DNA of 64,000 bases from Azoarcus sp031556475 (GTDB lineage: Bacteria; Pseudomonadota; Gammaproteobacteria; Burkholderiales; Rhodocyclaceae). Shown here one piece after another: positions 39,510-48,561 of this stretch. Positions within the stretch are counted from its first letter, which is position 1, and every line of letters begins with the position of its first letter. The notes below the pieces were generated by a model. The model had not been told where the DNA came from. It saw nothing but the letters and a program-made list of their open reading frames with translations, and searched no databases. Where the stretch lies: NCBI GenBank assembly GCA_031556475.1, contig JAVBSY010000008.1, forward strand, positions 62,001 through 126,000, in the 5' to 3' direction. The position numbers and the translations under genes were made by a program.

Positions 39510-41396
39510 TCATGATGCACAGCGCGTCTGGCCAACACCGAGCCGCGCCATCAGCGCCTGTTGCATCGCCCGCTCGTCGCCAGCGGCGTCGATCAGTTCG
39601 TTCTCCACGCCGGTCTTCGCCTCCAGCAGCCGGTAGAGTTCTTCATCCAGGGTTCCGGGAATCAACGGAACGATCACCAGCACGCGCCGTTTCTGGCCGT
39701 TCCGGTAGGCGCGGTCTTCGGCCTGGCGCTTGAGTGCTGGCGTCCAGGGCAGCCCGGCGAAAACGACATGGTTGGCCGCGGTGAGCGTGATACCAACACC
39801 GGCCGCGCCCGAGGTTCCGATGAAAACACGCACGGCCGGATCGTTCTGGAAGCGGTCGACCGCCTGCTGGCGTTTGAACGACGTGTCCGAGCCCGTGATC
39901 GAGACGCAACCGACGCCCTCCTCTTTCAATGCAACGCGCAGCGCCTCGACGCTGCCCACGTATTCGCAGAACACGAGCAGCTTGTCGTCGTCGGCCAGGC
40001 CTCGGACGAGCTCGAGCACATAGTCGATCTTGAGCGTTTCCAGGCACTGCCTGAGCGCGGTGATCTTGGGCAATGATCCCAATATCGGATCCCTCAGTAT
40101 CCGCTTGTACTCTTCCCGGCCGCAGGCCGGCTCGATGTAGCGAACCTCGTGCAGCTTGTCGGGAAGGTTTTTCAGGACGTCCTTCTTGCGCCGGAGCATC
40201 CAGGTTGCCACCTGTTCGCCCAGGCGCTGACGCGCCGCCGGCGAGCCGCAGTAGCTGCTGTGGAACTCGGACAACGGCAGCAGGCCGATCGGATGGCCGG
40301 ACAGGCGCAGCAAGGTGTGCAGTTCGCTTTCCCGATTCAGTACCGGCGTGCCGGTGAGCAGGAAGCGCCGCTCGATGCGCTGCGACAGCATGAGGGCGTT
40401 ACGGGTGCGGTTGACGTCGTGTTCTTTCAGATAGTGCGCTTCGTCGATCACCATGACCTGGTACAAAACCCGTTCGCGCACCAGGCGCCCGAGGCGCTCG
40501 AAGGTGCAGACGTGCCAGCGGGCAGCTGCCAGGTGTTCGATTGATGCCTCGCCGACCAGGGCTACCACCGCATCGGGCAGCACGGTATTCACTTCGCGCT
40601 GCCAGTTGATGCGCAGACTTGCCGGGCACACGATGAGAATCTTGCCGGCGCTGGCAGCCAGGTGCGCGGCCGTCACCGCCTGGCGCGATTTGCCCAGCCC
40701 CATGTCGTCGGCGAGCAGGGCCGAGGAGGCGCCGAGAAGGTGGCGCACGCCCTCCTCCTGGAAATCGTACAGGCCGAATGTGCGCACCACTTCGCGCAGG
40801 CGTGCTTCGTCGATCGGCAGTGCCGTCACGGCCGAGCCGGTCGCGGTAACGAAACTGCTGCCCGTCTCCCCTACTCCACGGCCGCTGGCGGATTCGGGCG
40901 GTGCGCCGGAAACCGTCAGGGCGAAATCGCTTTCGGAAGGTGAAGACAGATCCTCCAGCGTGACTTTCTGATCGTGCAGATACACCAAGTGCGCGGGAAT
41001 GCCGGCGACACGTGTGAGCGTTTCATACAGGCGCTCGAGCGGTGCATCGACGGCCCACGCCGAGGCAGGCCTGTGCCACACCGCCCGCAGTATGCGCAGC
41101 GCCTGGGTGGTAAGCGGGTCGAACGCCGACTGGAATACGTGGCCACCGGCTTCGAGCGGAATCAGTTGCGCTTCCAGGTGGGCGACGAAGCGCTCGGGGT
41201 CGGCGTTACGCCAGGCGGCGAGCGCGCGATCGCGCAGCCCTTCCGCTTCGAAGGTCGGACTGCGTTGCAGCACATCGGGCAAGTGGGCGAGCACACGGTC
41301 GCGGAAATCTTGATTCGAGAACACCCACATTCGGGCGCCGTTCCATGCCCCTCCCCAGCCGCGCATCAAGTCGCGCGCCTGCGGATAGAACGGCAC
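39510..41396 (-). CDS. SNF2/SMARCAL1-like SF2 helicase
   Basis: 628 residues from the GTG at 41396. N-terminal 200 residues are a substrate domain; motif I is LLADDMGLGKSRQAV, Ia ILIVCPASLRINWQREV, II VMVIDEAHYLKEHD, III RRFLLTGTPVLNRESE, V FIGTSGAAGVGITLTAANHV, VI RQAEDRAYRNGQKRRV. All helicase motifs are intact. The protein-like frame continues upstream (STAVLPGLAPVAPARKPFAT) with no ATG or GTG. That leaves a CTG at 41495 (AAAGGA upstream) as a possible true start. It is divergent from vapBC. Similar ATPases appear in ICE and defence clusters; its partner is not evident. Confidence 0.8.
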   Translation of the reverse strand: MPFYPQARDLMRGWGGAWNGARMWVFSNQDFRDRVLAHLPDVLQRSPTFEAEGLRDRALAAWRNADPERFVAHLEAQLIPLEAGGHVFQSAFDPLTTQALRILRAVWHRPASAWAVDAPLERLYETLTRVAGIPAHLVYLHDQKVTLEDLSSPSESDFALTVSGAPPESASGRGVGETGSSFVTATGSAVTALPIDEARLREVVRTFGLYDFQEEGVRHLLGASSALLADDMGLGKSRQAVTAAHLAASAGKILIVCPASLRINWQREVNTVLPDAVVALVGEASIEHLAAARWHVCTFERLGRLVRERVLYQVMVIDEAHYLKEHDVNRTRNALMLSQRIERRFLLTGTPVLNRESELHTLLRLSGHPIGLLPLSEFHSSYCGSPAARQRLGEQVATWMLRRKKDVLKNLPDKLHEVRYIEPACGREEYKRILRDPILGSLPKITALRQCLETLKIDYVLELVRGLADDDKLLVFCEYVGSVEALRVALKEEGVGCVSITGSDTSFKRQQAVDRFQNDPAVRVFIGTSGAAGVGITLTAANHVVFAGLPWTPALKRQAEDRAYRNGQKRRVLVIVPLIPGTLDEELYRLLEAKTGVENELIDAAGDERAMQQALMARLGVGQTRCAS

Positions 41397-41562
41397 GGTC
41401 AGGCCGATGCGCAGGCCGTCCGACGCGACCTGGGTGGCAAACGGCTTGCGCGCCGGGGCGACGGGCGCGAGACCGGGTAGAACGGCCGTGCTCAGAGGGC
41501 AATCCTTTGGGTGGGATCGACGACAGGACCGTTTTTATATGTATTCAGCCGTTTTCTTTGGC

Positions 41563-41597
41563 TTGGCGTATATACTTGCATATATATGATAAACAGC
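41563..41597 (+). promoter_or_regulatory. vapBC promoter with AT-rich dyad
   Basis: TTGGCG (41563-41568), 16-bp spacer, TATGAT (41585-41590). TATATA-N6-TATATA overlaps the spacer and -10 and probably is the VapBC autorepression site. The ribosome site CAGGAG lies at 41597-41602. Confidence 0.6.
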
Positions 41598-41611
41598 AGG
41601 AGCGATTCAAA

Positions 41612-41890
41612 ATGACCGAGATGCGCATTGCCAAGCTATTCAAAAACGGCGGCAGCCAAGCGGTTCGCCTCCCGGCAGAATTCCGTTTCGAGGGCGATGA
41701 GGTTTATGCCACACGTGACGACGCGACCGGCGACGTCGTGCTGTCGAACCGGCCGGGCGCCGAGACGTGGAGCGTGTTTTTCGAGTTACTGCATTCCACC
41801 GAGGTGCCGGCCGACTTCATGACCGAACGCCCGCTCAATGTGCCGCCACTGGAGCGCGGCATATTCGATGACGTCACCGGGAACCGGTGA
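41612..41890 (+). CDS. vapB: VapB-type antitoxin (AbrB/MazE fold)
   Basis: 92 residues. The N-terminal swapped-hairpin DNA-binding domain reads MTEMRIAKLFKNGGSQAVRL, then PAEFRFEGDEVYATRD. The K-L-F-K-N-G-G-S-Q-A-V-R-L-P motif is the AbrB-type antitoxin signature. The C-terminal about 35 residues (PADFMTERPLNVPPLERGIF) would wrap the toxin. AGGAG lies 11 bases upstream. A strong candidate for autoregulation through the TATATA dyad in its promoter. It overlaps or touches vapC (GTGACCATG). Confidence 0.9.
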   Translation: MTEMRIAKLFKNGGSQAVRLPAEFRFEGDEVYATRDDATGDVVLSNRPGAETWSVFFELLHSTEVPADFMTERPLNVPPLERGIFDDVTGNR

Positions 41891-42294
41891 CCATGCTTCA
41901 CATGCTCGATACCGACACCGTCAGCTATCTCATCAAGGGGAAATCGCCGACGGTCGAAAATCGCTTGGCAGCCCTTGCGCCGTCCATGGTTTGCATTTCG
42001 GTGATGACGCGAGCCGAACTGCAATACGGGCTCAAACGGCTGCCTGCCGATCATCGCCTTCACCTGGCGGTACGCCAGTTTCTCAAGATCGTCCGCATCT
42101 TGCCGTGGGACACGGAAGCGGCCGACTGGTACGCCGACATCCGCCATCAGCTTGTCAGTACCGGACAGCCGATCGGTGAATTGGACATGATGATCGCCGC
42201 CCACTCGCTCTCGGCCGGCGCGGTCCTGGTCACAAACAACCATCGCCATTACGAACGGATCGAAGCGCCGCTGATCCTGGAAAACTGGGTATAA
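41887..42294 (+). CDS. vapC: VapC-type PIN-domain toxin
   Basis: 135 residues from GTG 41887 (133 from ATG 41893). The acidic PIN residues are all visible: D in HMLDTDTVSYLIKG, E in MTRAELQYGLKRL, D in IGELDMMIAAHSL, and the N/H/R ring of VLVTNNHRHYERI. VapC toxins are magnesium-dependent ribonucleases that cut tRNA or rRNA. Paired with vapB, it would stabilise the element in the host population. Confidence 0.92.
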   Translation: MTMLHMLDTDTVSYLIKGKSPTVENRLAALAPSMVCISVMTRAELQYGLKRLPADHRLHLAVRQFLKIVRILPWDTEAADWYADIRHQLVSTGQPIGELDMMIAAHSLSAGAVLVTNNHRHYERIEAPLILENWV

Positions 42295-42327
42295 GCGCCC
42301 ATTGGTGCTGTGACCATGAAAGGCTCT

Positions 42328-42627
42328 TTACCACCGACTCACCCCCTTATTGAAGGCGGCGCGCAGGGCTTCCGTCTGTTCGCCTGGGAGTGGTGCGTTA
42401 TTCAGAACGTACATATACCGTAGCGCCTGGTCGGCAATGTCGGATCCGAACTCCTGGGCAAGCCGTTCGGAAAACTGTGCCTCGCCCTCGTTTCCAACGT
42501 AGAGCAGCACCGTTTCCCGTAGGCGAAGCGGGCCAAGCATGGCGCCGAGCGTGGCTGCCCGCACTTGCTGTAGCTCTGCCCGTGCTCTCTGCAATTCGGT
42601 TCGCAATCCGGCGACAAGTTGTTCCAT
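42328..42627 (-). CDS. Small unknown protein with coiled-coil N-terminus
   Basis: 99 residues: MEQLVAGLRTELQRARAELQ begins a coiled coil, followed by LRLRETVLLYVGNEGEAQFS and ERLAQEFGSDIADQALRYMY. Soluble. No family. It is the last gene of the - strand set that follows traG, and converges on vapC with a 33-bp gap. Confidence 0.5.
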   Translation of the reverse strand: MEQLVAGLRTELQRARAELQQVRAATLGAMLGPLRLRETVLLYVGNEGEAQFSERLAQEFGSDIADQALRYMYVLNNAPLPGEQTEALRAAFNKGVSRW

Positions 42628-42665
42628 CGTTTCCGCTCCCCCCTCACGTCGTGGGCGATGTGTTT

Positions 42666-42953
42666 TCAGTTTCTGCCTGCGTTTTGAATCGTCTTCGGCC
42701 TATCTGCCCCCAGTACCTCTCTCATGCTTTTGCGCAGCACCGACAACTGTTCCATGTAATCTCGCACACGCCGTTCGTCCCCTCCGTCGAGGGTCAATGC
42801 CTCCCATGCGCAATGCACGCCGTAAGCCCAAGCGCGGAACAAGCGGGCATCTTCCTCGGGGAGCGAAACTGTCCTGAGCACAAGGAACTGGATCAGGCAC
42901 GCCGTTTCCCGTGTGATCTCTTCATGCGTCCAGATCGGTGTCTTCTTTCCCAT
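42666..42953 (-). CDS. Small unknown protein
   Basis: 95 residues from the ATG at 42953: MGKKTPIWTHEEITRETACL, IQFLVLRTVSLPEEDARLFR, VRDYMEQLSVLRKSMREVLG. Helical and soluble; no family. It lies one base away from the preceding membrane-protein gene, in the same operon. Longer upstream frames are an artefact of the neighbouring gene. Confidence 0.5.
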   Translation of the reverse strand: MGKKTPIWTHEEITRETACLIQFLVLRTVSLPEEDARLFRAWAYGVHCAWEALTLDGGDERRVRDYMEQLSVLRKSMREVLGADRPKTIQNAGRN

Positions 42954-42955
42954 GG

Positions 42956-43438
42956 CTATCGATCGACCGATCGGGCCGACATGGCTTCCACTACCCGGAA
43001 TTGCCGTCTGCGCTGCATCGGCGTTTCGCCGACTTCGATGGCGGCGATCTGTCCCGACCGATCGGAGATCACGAAGCCCGCGGTTCTCAACTGCGCCAGG
43101 TACAAATACTGTTCGACGCTTCGCGTTTCGGGCAGCACACTCCAGACACGGAATCCCTCTCGATAGGCGCGGTCGATCCGCTCTTGCATGCGCGAGGCGT
43201 CTTCGGTTTCGGCCTCCACTTTCGGCTCGGCCGCATGGACCGACAGCATCGCAAACAGCGCCAAGCACCCCAGCGTGGCAAGCATCACCAACGCAAACTG
43301 GCCTTTTGCGTCTGGGCCGAGAAGCGGCACCATTTCAGAACCAAGTACAAAACCGGCTTGTATCAGTATCACAGCCATCAACGCAGACGGCGCGACCGAC
43401 ACCCATCGTTTCCATAGCCATGCCAGCGCCGGTTTCAT
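42956..43438 (-). CDS. Two-helix membrane protein of the transfer region
   Basis: 160 residues. Two hydrophobic segments: WVSVAPSALMAVILIQAGFV and QFALVMLATLGCLALFAMLS, then a soluble domain with DASRMQERIDRAYREGFRVW and LRTAGFVISDRSGQIAAIEV. GGAG lies 8 bases before the ATG. It overlaps the OmpA-like gene by 4 bp, so is co-translated with it. Probably an envelope protein of the transfer region; no family recognised. Confidence 0.55.
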   Translation of the reverse strand: MKPALAWLWKRWVSVAPSALMAVILIQAGFVLGSEMVPLLGPDAKGQFALVMLATLGCLALFAMLSVHAAEPKVEAETEDASRMQERIDRAYREGFRVWSVLPETRSVEQYLYLAQLRTAGFVISDRSGQIAAIEVGETPMQRRRQFRVVEAMSARSVDR

Positions 43439-44178
43439 TCCTTTCTCTCCGGTACATCGATCGCACCGCCTTCTAGCGCGATCTCGACGCGACGGGCGCG
43501 GGAACGGGCGTCGGCCGGCGCGTTTGTGCCAAGCACTTCGGGGCGCGGCATGGCTGGTGCGGTGTCGACGTGGATCTCGAAGCGCGCCTCGATCCCGTGT
43601 TCCTGCAACGCGGCCACCACCGCCATCGCGCGCCGTTCGGCCAGTGCGCGATTGAACGCGGTCGGGCCGGTTTCATCGGTGCAGCCGGTGACGACGATGC
43701 GCTCCAGTCCGGCAAGGCGCGGCGCGAGAGCACGCACCGTGGCGCGCGCACGCGCATCGAGCCGGTAGCCATTGCGCGCGAAAAACAGCGCGGGCAGTGG
43801 CGCGACGGTCTGCGGCCGGGAGGTTTCCGACGTGCGCGCGGCGGAAGGAACGGGATGTGCCGGCATCGGTTCGGCTGCCGCGCCAGGTGCGGGCAGAGGG
43901 AGTGACGCCCCCGTACCCGATTCCGCCCGGCGCTGGGTCTTGGGCGTGGGCACGGTAATGGTGCGGCGGTAGTCGAGTGCGGCGGCGTGCCCCTCGCCCT
44001 GGTAGTAATCCGCCGGCAGCGGCGGTGGAGCGGATGAGGTCGATGCGCAGCCGGCGAGCATCGCCGCTGCCGCATAGAGCCCCGCACGCCCCTTGACGTC
44101 AGCCGCGTGGGCGCGGAAGATGGAAGCAAAATGGCATATGCCGTTACCGTTGTTATAGGGGATATAAGGGAGAAACAT
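43435..44178 (-). CDS. OmpA-family lipoprotein of the transfer region
   Basis: 247 residues. The C-terminal OmpA-like peptidoglycan-binding domain includes LPALFFARNGYRLDARARAT, then VTGCTDETGPTAFNRALAER and RAMAVVAALQEHGIEARFEI. An internal signal and lipobox (AAAAMLAGCAS near residue 40) suggest an outer-membrane lipoprotein. The N-terminus chosen, ATG 44178 with AGGAGTCACG upstream, is longer than usual, and a later start could be real. It probably anchors the transfer apparatus to the cell wall. It lies directly after traG in the same direction, apart from the small + strand gene at 44180. Confidence 0.7.
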   Translation of the reverse strand: MFLPYIPYNNGNGICHFASIFRAHAADVKGRAGLYAAAAMLAGCASTSSAPPPLPADYYQGEGHAAALDYRRTITVPTPKTQRRAESGTGASLPLPAPGAAAEPMPAHPVPSAARTSETSRPQTVAPLPALFFARNGYRLDARARATVRALAPRLAGLERIVVTGCTDETGPTAFNRALAERRAMAVVAALQEHGIEARFEIHVDTAPAMPRPEVLGTNAPADARSRARRVEIALEGGAIDVPERKE

Positions 44179-44179
44179 C

Positions 44180-44461
44180 GTGACTCCTATCGCAAATCCT
44201 GCCGTGGCTTTTCTGTTCATCCTGCTGCTGCTTGTCGGCGTGGTCGTGTTCGTCTGGATGCGGGCACCGGAGGCGGCTTCTGAGCCGGTGAAACTTTCTG
44301 AATCTGGGCACACGACTGTCGCTGGTGAGGATAAAAACGCGGTGGATTGGCTCGTCTACCCCGACTACGAACAGTTGGACTGGATGGAAGAGTGTCTCGG
44401 AGCGCCAATCGGCATTACCGAATGGCCTCAAGTGCGGATTCCAATCAGAAAGAAGACCTGA
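44180..44461 (+). CDS. Possible small membrane protein, divergent
   Basis: 93 residues from a GTG with GGGAG 8 bases upstream: AVAFLFILLLLVGVVVFVWM is a clear membrane helix, followed by a polar, acidic region with DYEQLDWMEECLGAPIGITE. Composition looks coding. It begins 2 bp from the start of the oppositely oriented OmpA-like gene, so each ribosome site lies inside the other's first codons. That is unusual and lowers confidence. Confidence 0.4.
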   Translation: MTPIANPAVAFLFILLLLVGVVVFVWMRAPEAASEPVKLSESGHTTVAGEDKNAVDWLVYPDYEQLDWMEECLGAPIGITEWPQVRIPIRKKT

Positions 44462-44478
44462 TCGCCTGTTCGTCCGGC

Positions 44479-47400
44479 TCATTTCTCCTCCCCGCGCTCT
44501 TTTGCCCGTGTTTCCTCTGCCTTTTTCGCCGCCTCAACCGCTGGGCTTCCTTCCATCTGTTTCGTCCACTCTTCCGCCGCAGCACTGACCTTCGCGGCGT
44601 TTTCGTTCTCGATCGTCTTCTTTACGCCTTCGGTGGTCACCATGCCGCCGACGGCATCCACGGTGCGCTGATTACCGAGATCGACGTTGTACGGCGACAC
44701 GTGTGCACCGGCTTCGTCGATGCGCGCCTGTCCTTCCACACGGCTTTGCGCGCCCTCCTCGCGCATGTGCTCGATCTCGGCCTTCGCGCGTTCGCGCCCC
44801 TGATCGTCGAGTGTGCGCAGTCGGGCGAGGTCGCTGGCCGGGTCGGCATAGCCGCGCACTTCCGTTGCCTCCACACCGGCGCGGTGTCCGGCGTAGTCGG
44901 CCGCGACCGCGCCGGCATCGACCGTCCGTCCGTCCAGTTCGGGCTTGCCTGCCTCGTAGGTGCCGCGCAGCAGGTTGGGATTGTTCGTGCCGGCGCTGAT
45001 CGCTGGCGTCTTCGCGTCCGGCCCCATGCCATCGAACAGCAGGAAACTCGGTTGGCCGTCCGGCCCGGCTGGGCCGACGCCGCCTGCGGCGAAGAAGCGG
45101 TTGCCCCATTCCTGGATCTCCTGCCCGGACAGGCTGCCGGGCTGTACGTGGTTCTGGGCGAGGAAGCGATGGAACTCCGGCGTCCAATCGAGCTTGCCCG
45201 ACAGGGCCGCGCTCTTGACCTTGGCAGCCGACTCCTCGTAGCGGTGCGCTTCCTCGTATTTGCGCGCCGAGGCCTCGCTGTACCCGATCGCCTCGCGCCG
45301 GCTCGCCTCGAGGCGGCTCGCGCTTTCCTCGCCAGCCGAAGATGAATGGCGGAATTCGTCCGAGCGGGTATAGCTCTCGACTAGCTTGCGGGTGTCGGTG
45401 ACGCCAGCTTCCTGGGCTGTGGCCATGGCTTTGTTAACCGATTCGCTGATGCCGCTCGTGCTTGTCTGAGTACCTCTCGCACTAGCATTGGCACCTAGGC
45501 TGCCTCCCAGACGCCCCCCTAGTGCCGATTGGGCCATAGACACTCCAGCAGTCATGCCCCCGGTCAAAGCCGCACTGAGCACGCGCGCAGCAGTTTCGTC
45601 ATCCTTGATTCCCAACTCATGCTTCAATTGATCGGTTGCTTTTACCGCCGCACTCATCTGCGCATCACGCCCGCTGCCCACACTGCCGGCGATGCCTTCG
45701 CTGCCGGCCGATGTAGCGCCGTGCGTGCGCGCATGCGATACCGCCGAGGCGAATGCACTGTCCCAGCTTTCGGTGGCGCGTTTTTCGAGCGAGGACGCTT
45801 CGCTTGCGGTATTGGCCGACATCGTGCCCAGCCGGCTGGCGATCTCGCCCGAGGATCCCAGCGCGAGTCGGCTCGATCCGACGTTTTCCGTGAAACGAAA
45901 ATCGCCGCTGCGCAGGTTCGTGGTGGTGGTGCCGAGCATGGTGCTGGCCGTGCTCATGTAGGCGTCGCTGCGGTTCGGGGCGAGTTGCTGCTGGTCCAGA
46001 CTGACGTTGCCGGACAGATCGCCCGCACGGGCAGCGCCCGCGCCAGCGGCAGCACTGGCCGCGCCCATGGCGCCGATGCCGACGTTGGCGAGCCGGTTCA
46101 TACCGAACACGACCGCACTGGCGATCAGCGGCACCGCGGTGGCCAGATAGCCGACCATCGAGAGTTCGGACACGCCGTTCTGGTAGATCGAGTCGGCCGA
46201 CAGCAGTGTGAGCCCTTGCACCCCGCCGGCGTAGCCAGCCGCGGCCATGTTCTTCGCCGCGACCGTACCTGCGACGTAGTTGAGCACGGCGTAGATCGGG
46301 GGCCACAACGCCACCCAGATGAGCGCGAGCACATAGGACTTGAGTAGCTGCAGCGCCTGTAGTTCGCCGAAGAGCATCGCCATCAGCATGACGAAGGGGA
46401 ACAGGGCGTAGCACAACGCTTCGACGCTGTTGCGAAGCAGCGGCAGCGTGTCTTCGGCCATCTTGCCCGAGGTGCCGTACTGCGCGTTGAAGCTTGCCGC
46501 CGCCTGCGCCTTGCCCATGGCCAGCATCATCGCGGAAGGGTCGTTGGTGCGTTGAGAGAGCACGACGCCAGCGTCGCGCACGGCGTTGATGAGCGCGTTC
46601 TGGCGGATGAGCGCGGCGGCGTCGGCCGAGGCCTCGCCGATGCGCGCACGCGCGTAGGCCGCATTCATCTGGTCGGAGAAGGTCTCGATCGTCTGCGCCA
46701 CCGTGGCGGCGTCGTTGCTCTGGAACACCCCGGCCAGGCCGTTGTTCAGTTTCAGCCCGAGCGTGGCGAGCAGGTTCTTGGTGTTGGCCGGCTCGAGCGC
46801 CGAGAGCTTGGCGTAGGCCTGGGGGCACGGAAACGAATCGACCGAACCGTCCTCGACGGTAAGTTGTGTATAGCGCGCCGGGTTGGTGTTGTCCATCAGC
46901 GCCCAGACGTTGGTCGAACTGACGAAATCCTTTGCCGGGATGTAGCCCTGGCTGATGTCGTAGATCGTGCAGTTGGCGATGAAGTTGGTAATGTCGGCGC
47001 GGAAAGCCGGATCGGCATAGACCGCGCCGCGCGATTCCTTGATGAGCCTTGAACCGAACATCAGGCCGGTCTTCTGGTAGGTCAGATCGGCCGGCAGCAC
47101 GGCGACGCTGGTGCCGAGCGCGGAGGGCAGGTTCTGGAAGGCGGTCTCGAACAGTTCGGTAAGCACGTTGCCCACGTCGCTCACCAGCGAGGCGAGCGAC
47201 GCGATGCCCCATGACACGTTGTCGATGACGACCGGCGCCTGTGTGCCGGTCTTGTCGACGATGTGCACGGTCGAGGTGGGCACGACCAGTATGGCGTTGA
47301 TGAGCATGATCGACAGCAGCCATTTCGGCCCATGCAAGCGGTTGTTGGCCAGCGCCATCGCCGCCAGCGCGCAGATGAAACCGATGATGATCACGAGCGC

Positions 47401-47505
47401 GAGCGCACCCTTGAAACCCGCCGCGTTCATGAGCGCGGCGATGCCGTTGAAAAGCCCCGACAGGGTGTCGACGTTGCCGTAGGCGAAAATTTCGTAGCCG
47501 TCCAT
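44479..47505 (-). CDS. traG: TraG-type mating-pair stabilisation / surface protein
   Basis: 1,008 residues. The N-terminal half is a TraG-N membrane domain: MDGYEIFAYGNVDTLSGLFN, LALVIIIGFICALAAMAL, a periplasmic region, then helices at ALCYALFPFVMLMAMLFGEL, YVLALIWVALWPPIYAVLN and VGYLATAVPLIASAVVFGMN. The Ser/Ala-rich C-terminal half (YMSTASTMLGTTTTNL, repeated SARxS-type segments) is probably the part that enters the recipient or contacts it. In F, TraG acts in pilus assembly (N-terminal) and in mating-pair stabilisation and entry exclusion (C-terminal). It is the last recognisable tra gene of the operon. Confidence 0.88.
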   Translation of the reverse strand: MDGYEIFAYGNVDTLSGLFNGIAALMNAAGFKGALALVIIIGFICALAAMALANNRLHGPKWLLSIMLINAILVVPTSTVHIVDKTGTQAPVVIDNVSWGIASLASLVSDVGNVLTELFETAFQNLPSALGTSVAVLPADLTYQKTGLMFGSRLIKESRGAVYADPAFRADITNFIANCTIYDISQGYIPAKDFVSSTNVWALMDNTNPARYTQLTVEDGSVDSFPCPQAYAKLSALEPANTKNLLATLGLKLNNGLAGVFQSNDAATVAQTIETFSDQMNAAYARARIGEASADAAALIRQNALINAVRDAGVVLSQRTNDPSAMMLAMGKAQAAASFNAQYGTSGKMAEDTLPLLRNSVEALCYALFPFVMLMAMLFGELQALQLLKSYVLALIWVALWPPIYAVLNYVAGTVAAKNMAAAGYAGGVQGLTLLSADSIYQNGVSELSMVGYLATAVPLIASAVVFGMNRLANVGIGAMGAASAAAGAGAARAGDLSGNVSLDQQQLAPNRSDAYMSTASTMLGTTTTNLRSGDFRFTENVGSSRLALGSSGEIASRLGTMSANTASEASSLEKRATESWDSAFASAVSHARTHGATSAGSEGIAGSVGSGRDAQMSAAVKATDQLKHELGIKDDETAARVLSAALTGGMTAGVSMAQSALGGRLGGSLGANASARGTQTSTSGISESVNKAMATAQEAGVTDTRKLVESYTRSDEFRHSSSAGEESASRLEASRREAIGYSEASARKYEEAHRYEESAAKVKSAALSGKLDWTPEFHRFLAQNHVQPGSLSGQEIQEWGNRFFAAGGVGPAGPDGQPSFLLFDGMGPDAKTPAISAGTNNPNLLRGTYEAGKPELDGRTVDAGAVAADYAGHRAGVEATEVRGYADPASDLARLRTLDDQGRERAKAEIEHMREEGAQSRVEGQARIDEAGAHVSPYNVDLGNQRTVDAVGGMVTTEGVKKTIENENAAKVSAAAEEWTKQMEGSPAVEAAKKAEETRAKERGEEK

Positions 47506-47514
47506 GGCGCCGTC

Positions 47515-47799
47515 CTATTCTGCGGATCCGGGCGCGGGCGGATTCATCGCCAGGCGCGCCATGCGGCGGAAATGCTCGGCAACGGTTTCCCTCCGCATCC
47601 ATCGGCCGTCTTCTCCGCGCGCAACGGGATGCCAGTTGCCCGCTTCGTCGTAGGCGTTCATGTTCATCTTCCCCAGGGTTTCAGCTTTTGCGGTGGCGTC
47701 ATCCAGTTTCTCGAAGCGATGCTCGACGCCTTCGTAGTCTTCGGTGCCGCGATACTCCTTGACCACGTAATAGCTCGCCTTCCCTTTCATGCGGTCCAT
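47515..47799 (-). CDS. Small unknown tra-region protein
   Basis: 94 residues from the ATG at 47799: MDRMKGKASYYVVKEYRGTE, FEKLDDATAKAETLGKMNMN, AYDEAGNWHPVARGEDGRWM. Resembles small beta-rich element proteins; no family identified. It lies between traG and the membrane protein at 47811, all on the - strand. Confidence 0.5.
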   Translation of the reverse strand: MDRMKGKASYYVVKEYRGTEDYEGVEHRFEKLDDATAKAETLGKMNMNAYDEAGNWHPVARGEDGRWMRRETVAEHFRRMARLAMNPPAPGSAE

Positions 47800-47810
47800 G
47801 GAGCGCCTTC

Positions 47811-48500
47811 CTATTCCGGAGCGCGAACGGTCTGGCACAGGCCTTTATCGCCCTGCCAGAGATGGACGTCGCCTTCGGCGGGCATGTTGCAATGGCGGCG
47901 CAGCATGCGGTTCACCTCCTCGCCGTAGCGGTTCCGGTAGCCGAAGCTGAATCCCCACATGGACATGAAGATCAGTGCCGTCACGGTCAGTGACACGCCA
48001 ATCGGCAGCAGTGCCAGCACGCACGCCCCCGCCGCCGCCGCGCCGGCCTGGTGGAATCCCTGCACGATGTCCGTGAGTGCCTGGGGTTTGAAGAGCGCCA
48101 GCATGACCATGAGCCAGAAGATCGTCAGAGGCGTTCCGATGAACACCGCCCTCAACACGGTCAGAAGGACGTGGGCCATGTTCAGCAACTGCGCGGCGGC
48201 GTTGCGTTTGTCGTGAAAGGCGTGGCGCTGCATGGACGCGTACTGCGCGTCGGTCACGGCGCCGATGCTGACGCCGCTCATGCGCACGTCCCAGACGGCG
48301 GGCGCCGTATCTTCCATGCGCTTGACCAGGTGCGCATCGCGTTTGTCCATCCAGGCGTCGAGGGCCGACGCCGCGACGAACGACGACACCCACACCGCCG
48401 CCAACTCCGCCATGGACAGGCCGAACGCGATGAAGGTGGATGTGAATGCCAGGGCGGCGGCAGCCGTCACCCAATCCTTGCGTTTGATACAGTATTTCAT
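47811..48500 (-). CDS. Multi-helix membrane protein of the tra operon
   Basis: 229 residues from the ATG at 48500 (GGGGAGAAAACAC upstream). Four hydrophobic segments: VTAAAALAFTSTFIAFGLSM, LLTVLRAVFIGTPLTIFWLM (partly overlapping), AAAGACVLALLPIGVSLTVT and ALIFMSMWGFSFGYRNRYGE. Situated between traH and traG, where F-type elements often carry extra membrane genes. No family was recognised. Confidence 0.55.
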   Translation of the reverse strand: MKYCIKRKDWVTAAAALAFTSTFIAFGLSMAELAAVWVSSFVAASALDAWMDKRDAHLVKRMEDTAPAVWDVRMSGVSIGAVTDAQYASMQRHAFHDKRNAAAQLLNMAHVLLTVLRAVFIGTPLTIFWLMVMLALFKPQALTDIVQGFHQAGAAAAGACVLALLPIGVSLTVTALIFMSMWGFSFGYRNRYGEEVNRMLRRHCNMPAEGDVHLWQGDKGLCQTVRAPE

Positions 48501-48561
48501 GTGTTTTCTCCCCAGTGTTTTCGAGTTATCCGGATTGCGTTGTGTTTTGCGTCGAAACGAT

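Noticed and set aside
43473..44129. 218-codon - strand frame inside the OmpA-like gene
   Set aside because: Frame-shifted shadow, Arg/Pro-rich; the OmpA domain is read in another frame.
45665..47602. Long - strand open frame (645 codons) across traG
   Set aside because: It is a GC-rich shadow frame of traG: Arg/Gly/His-rich, no domain, and the traG frame is a full recognisable protein.
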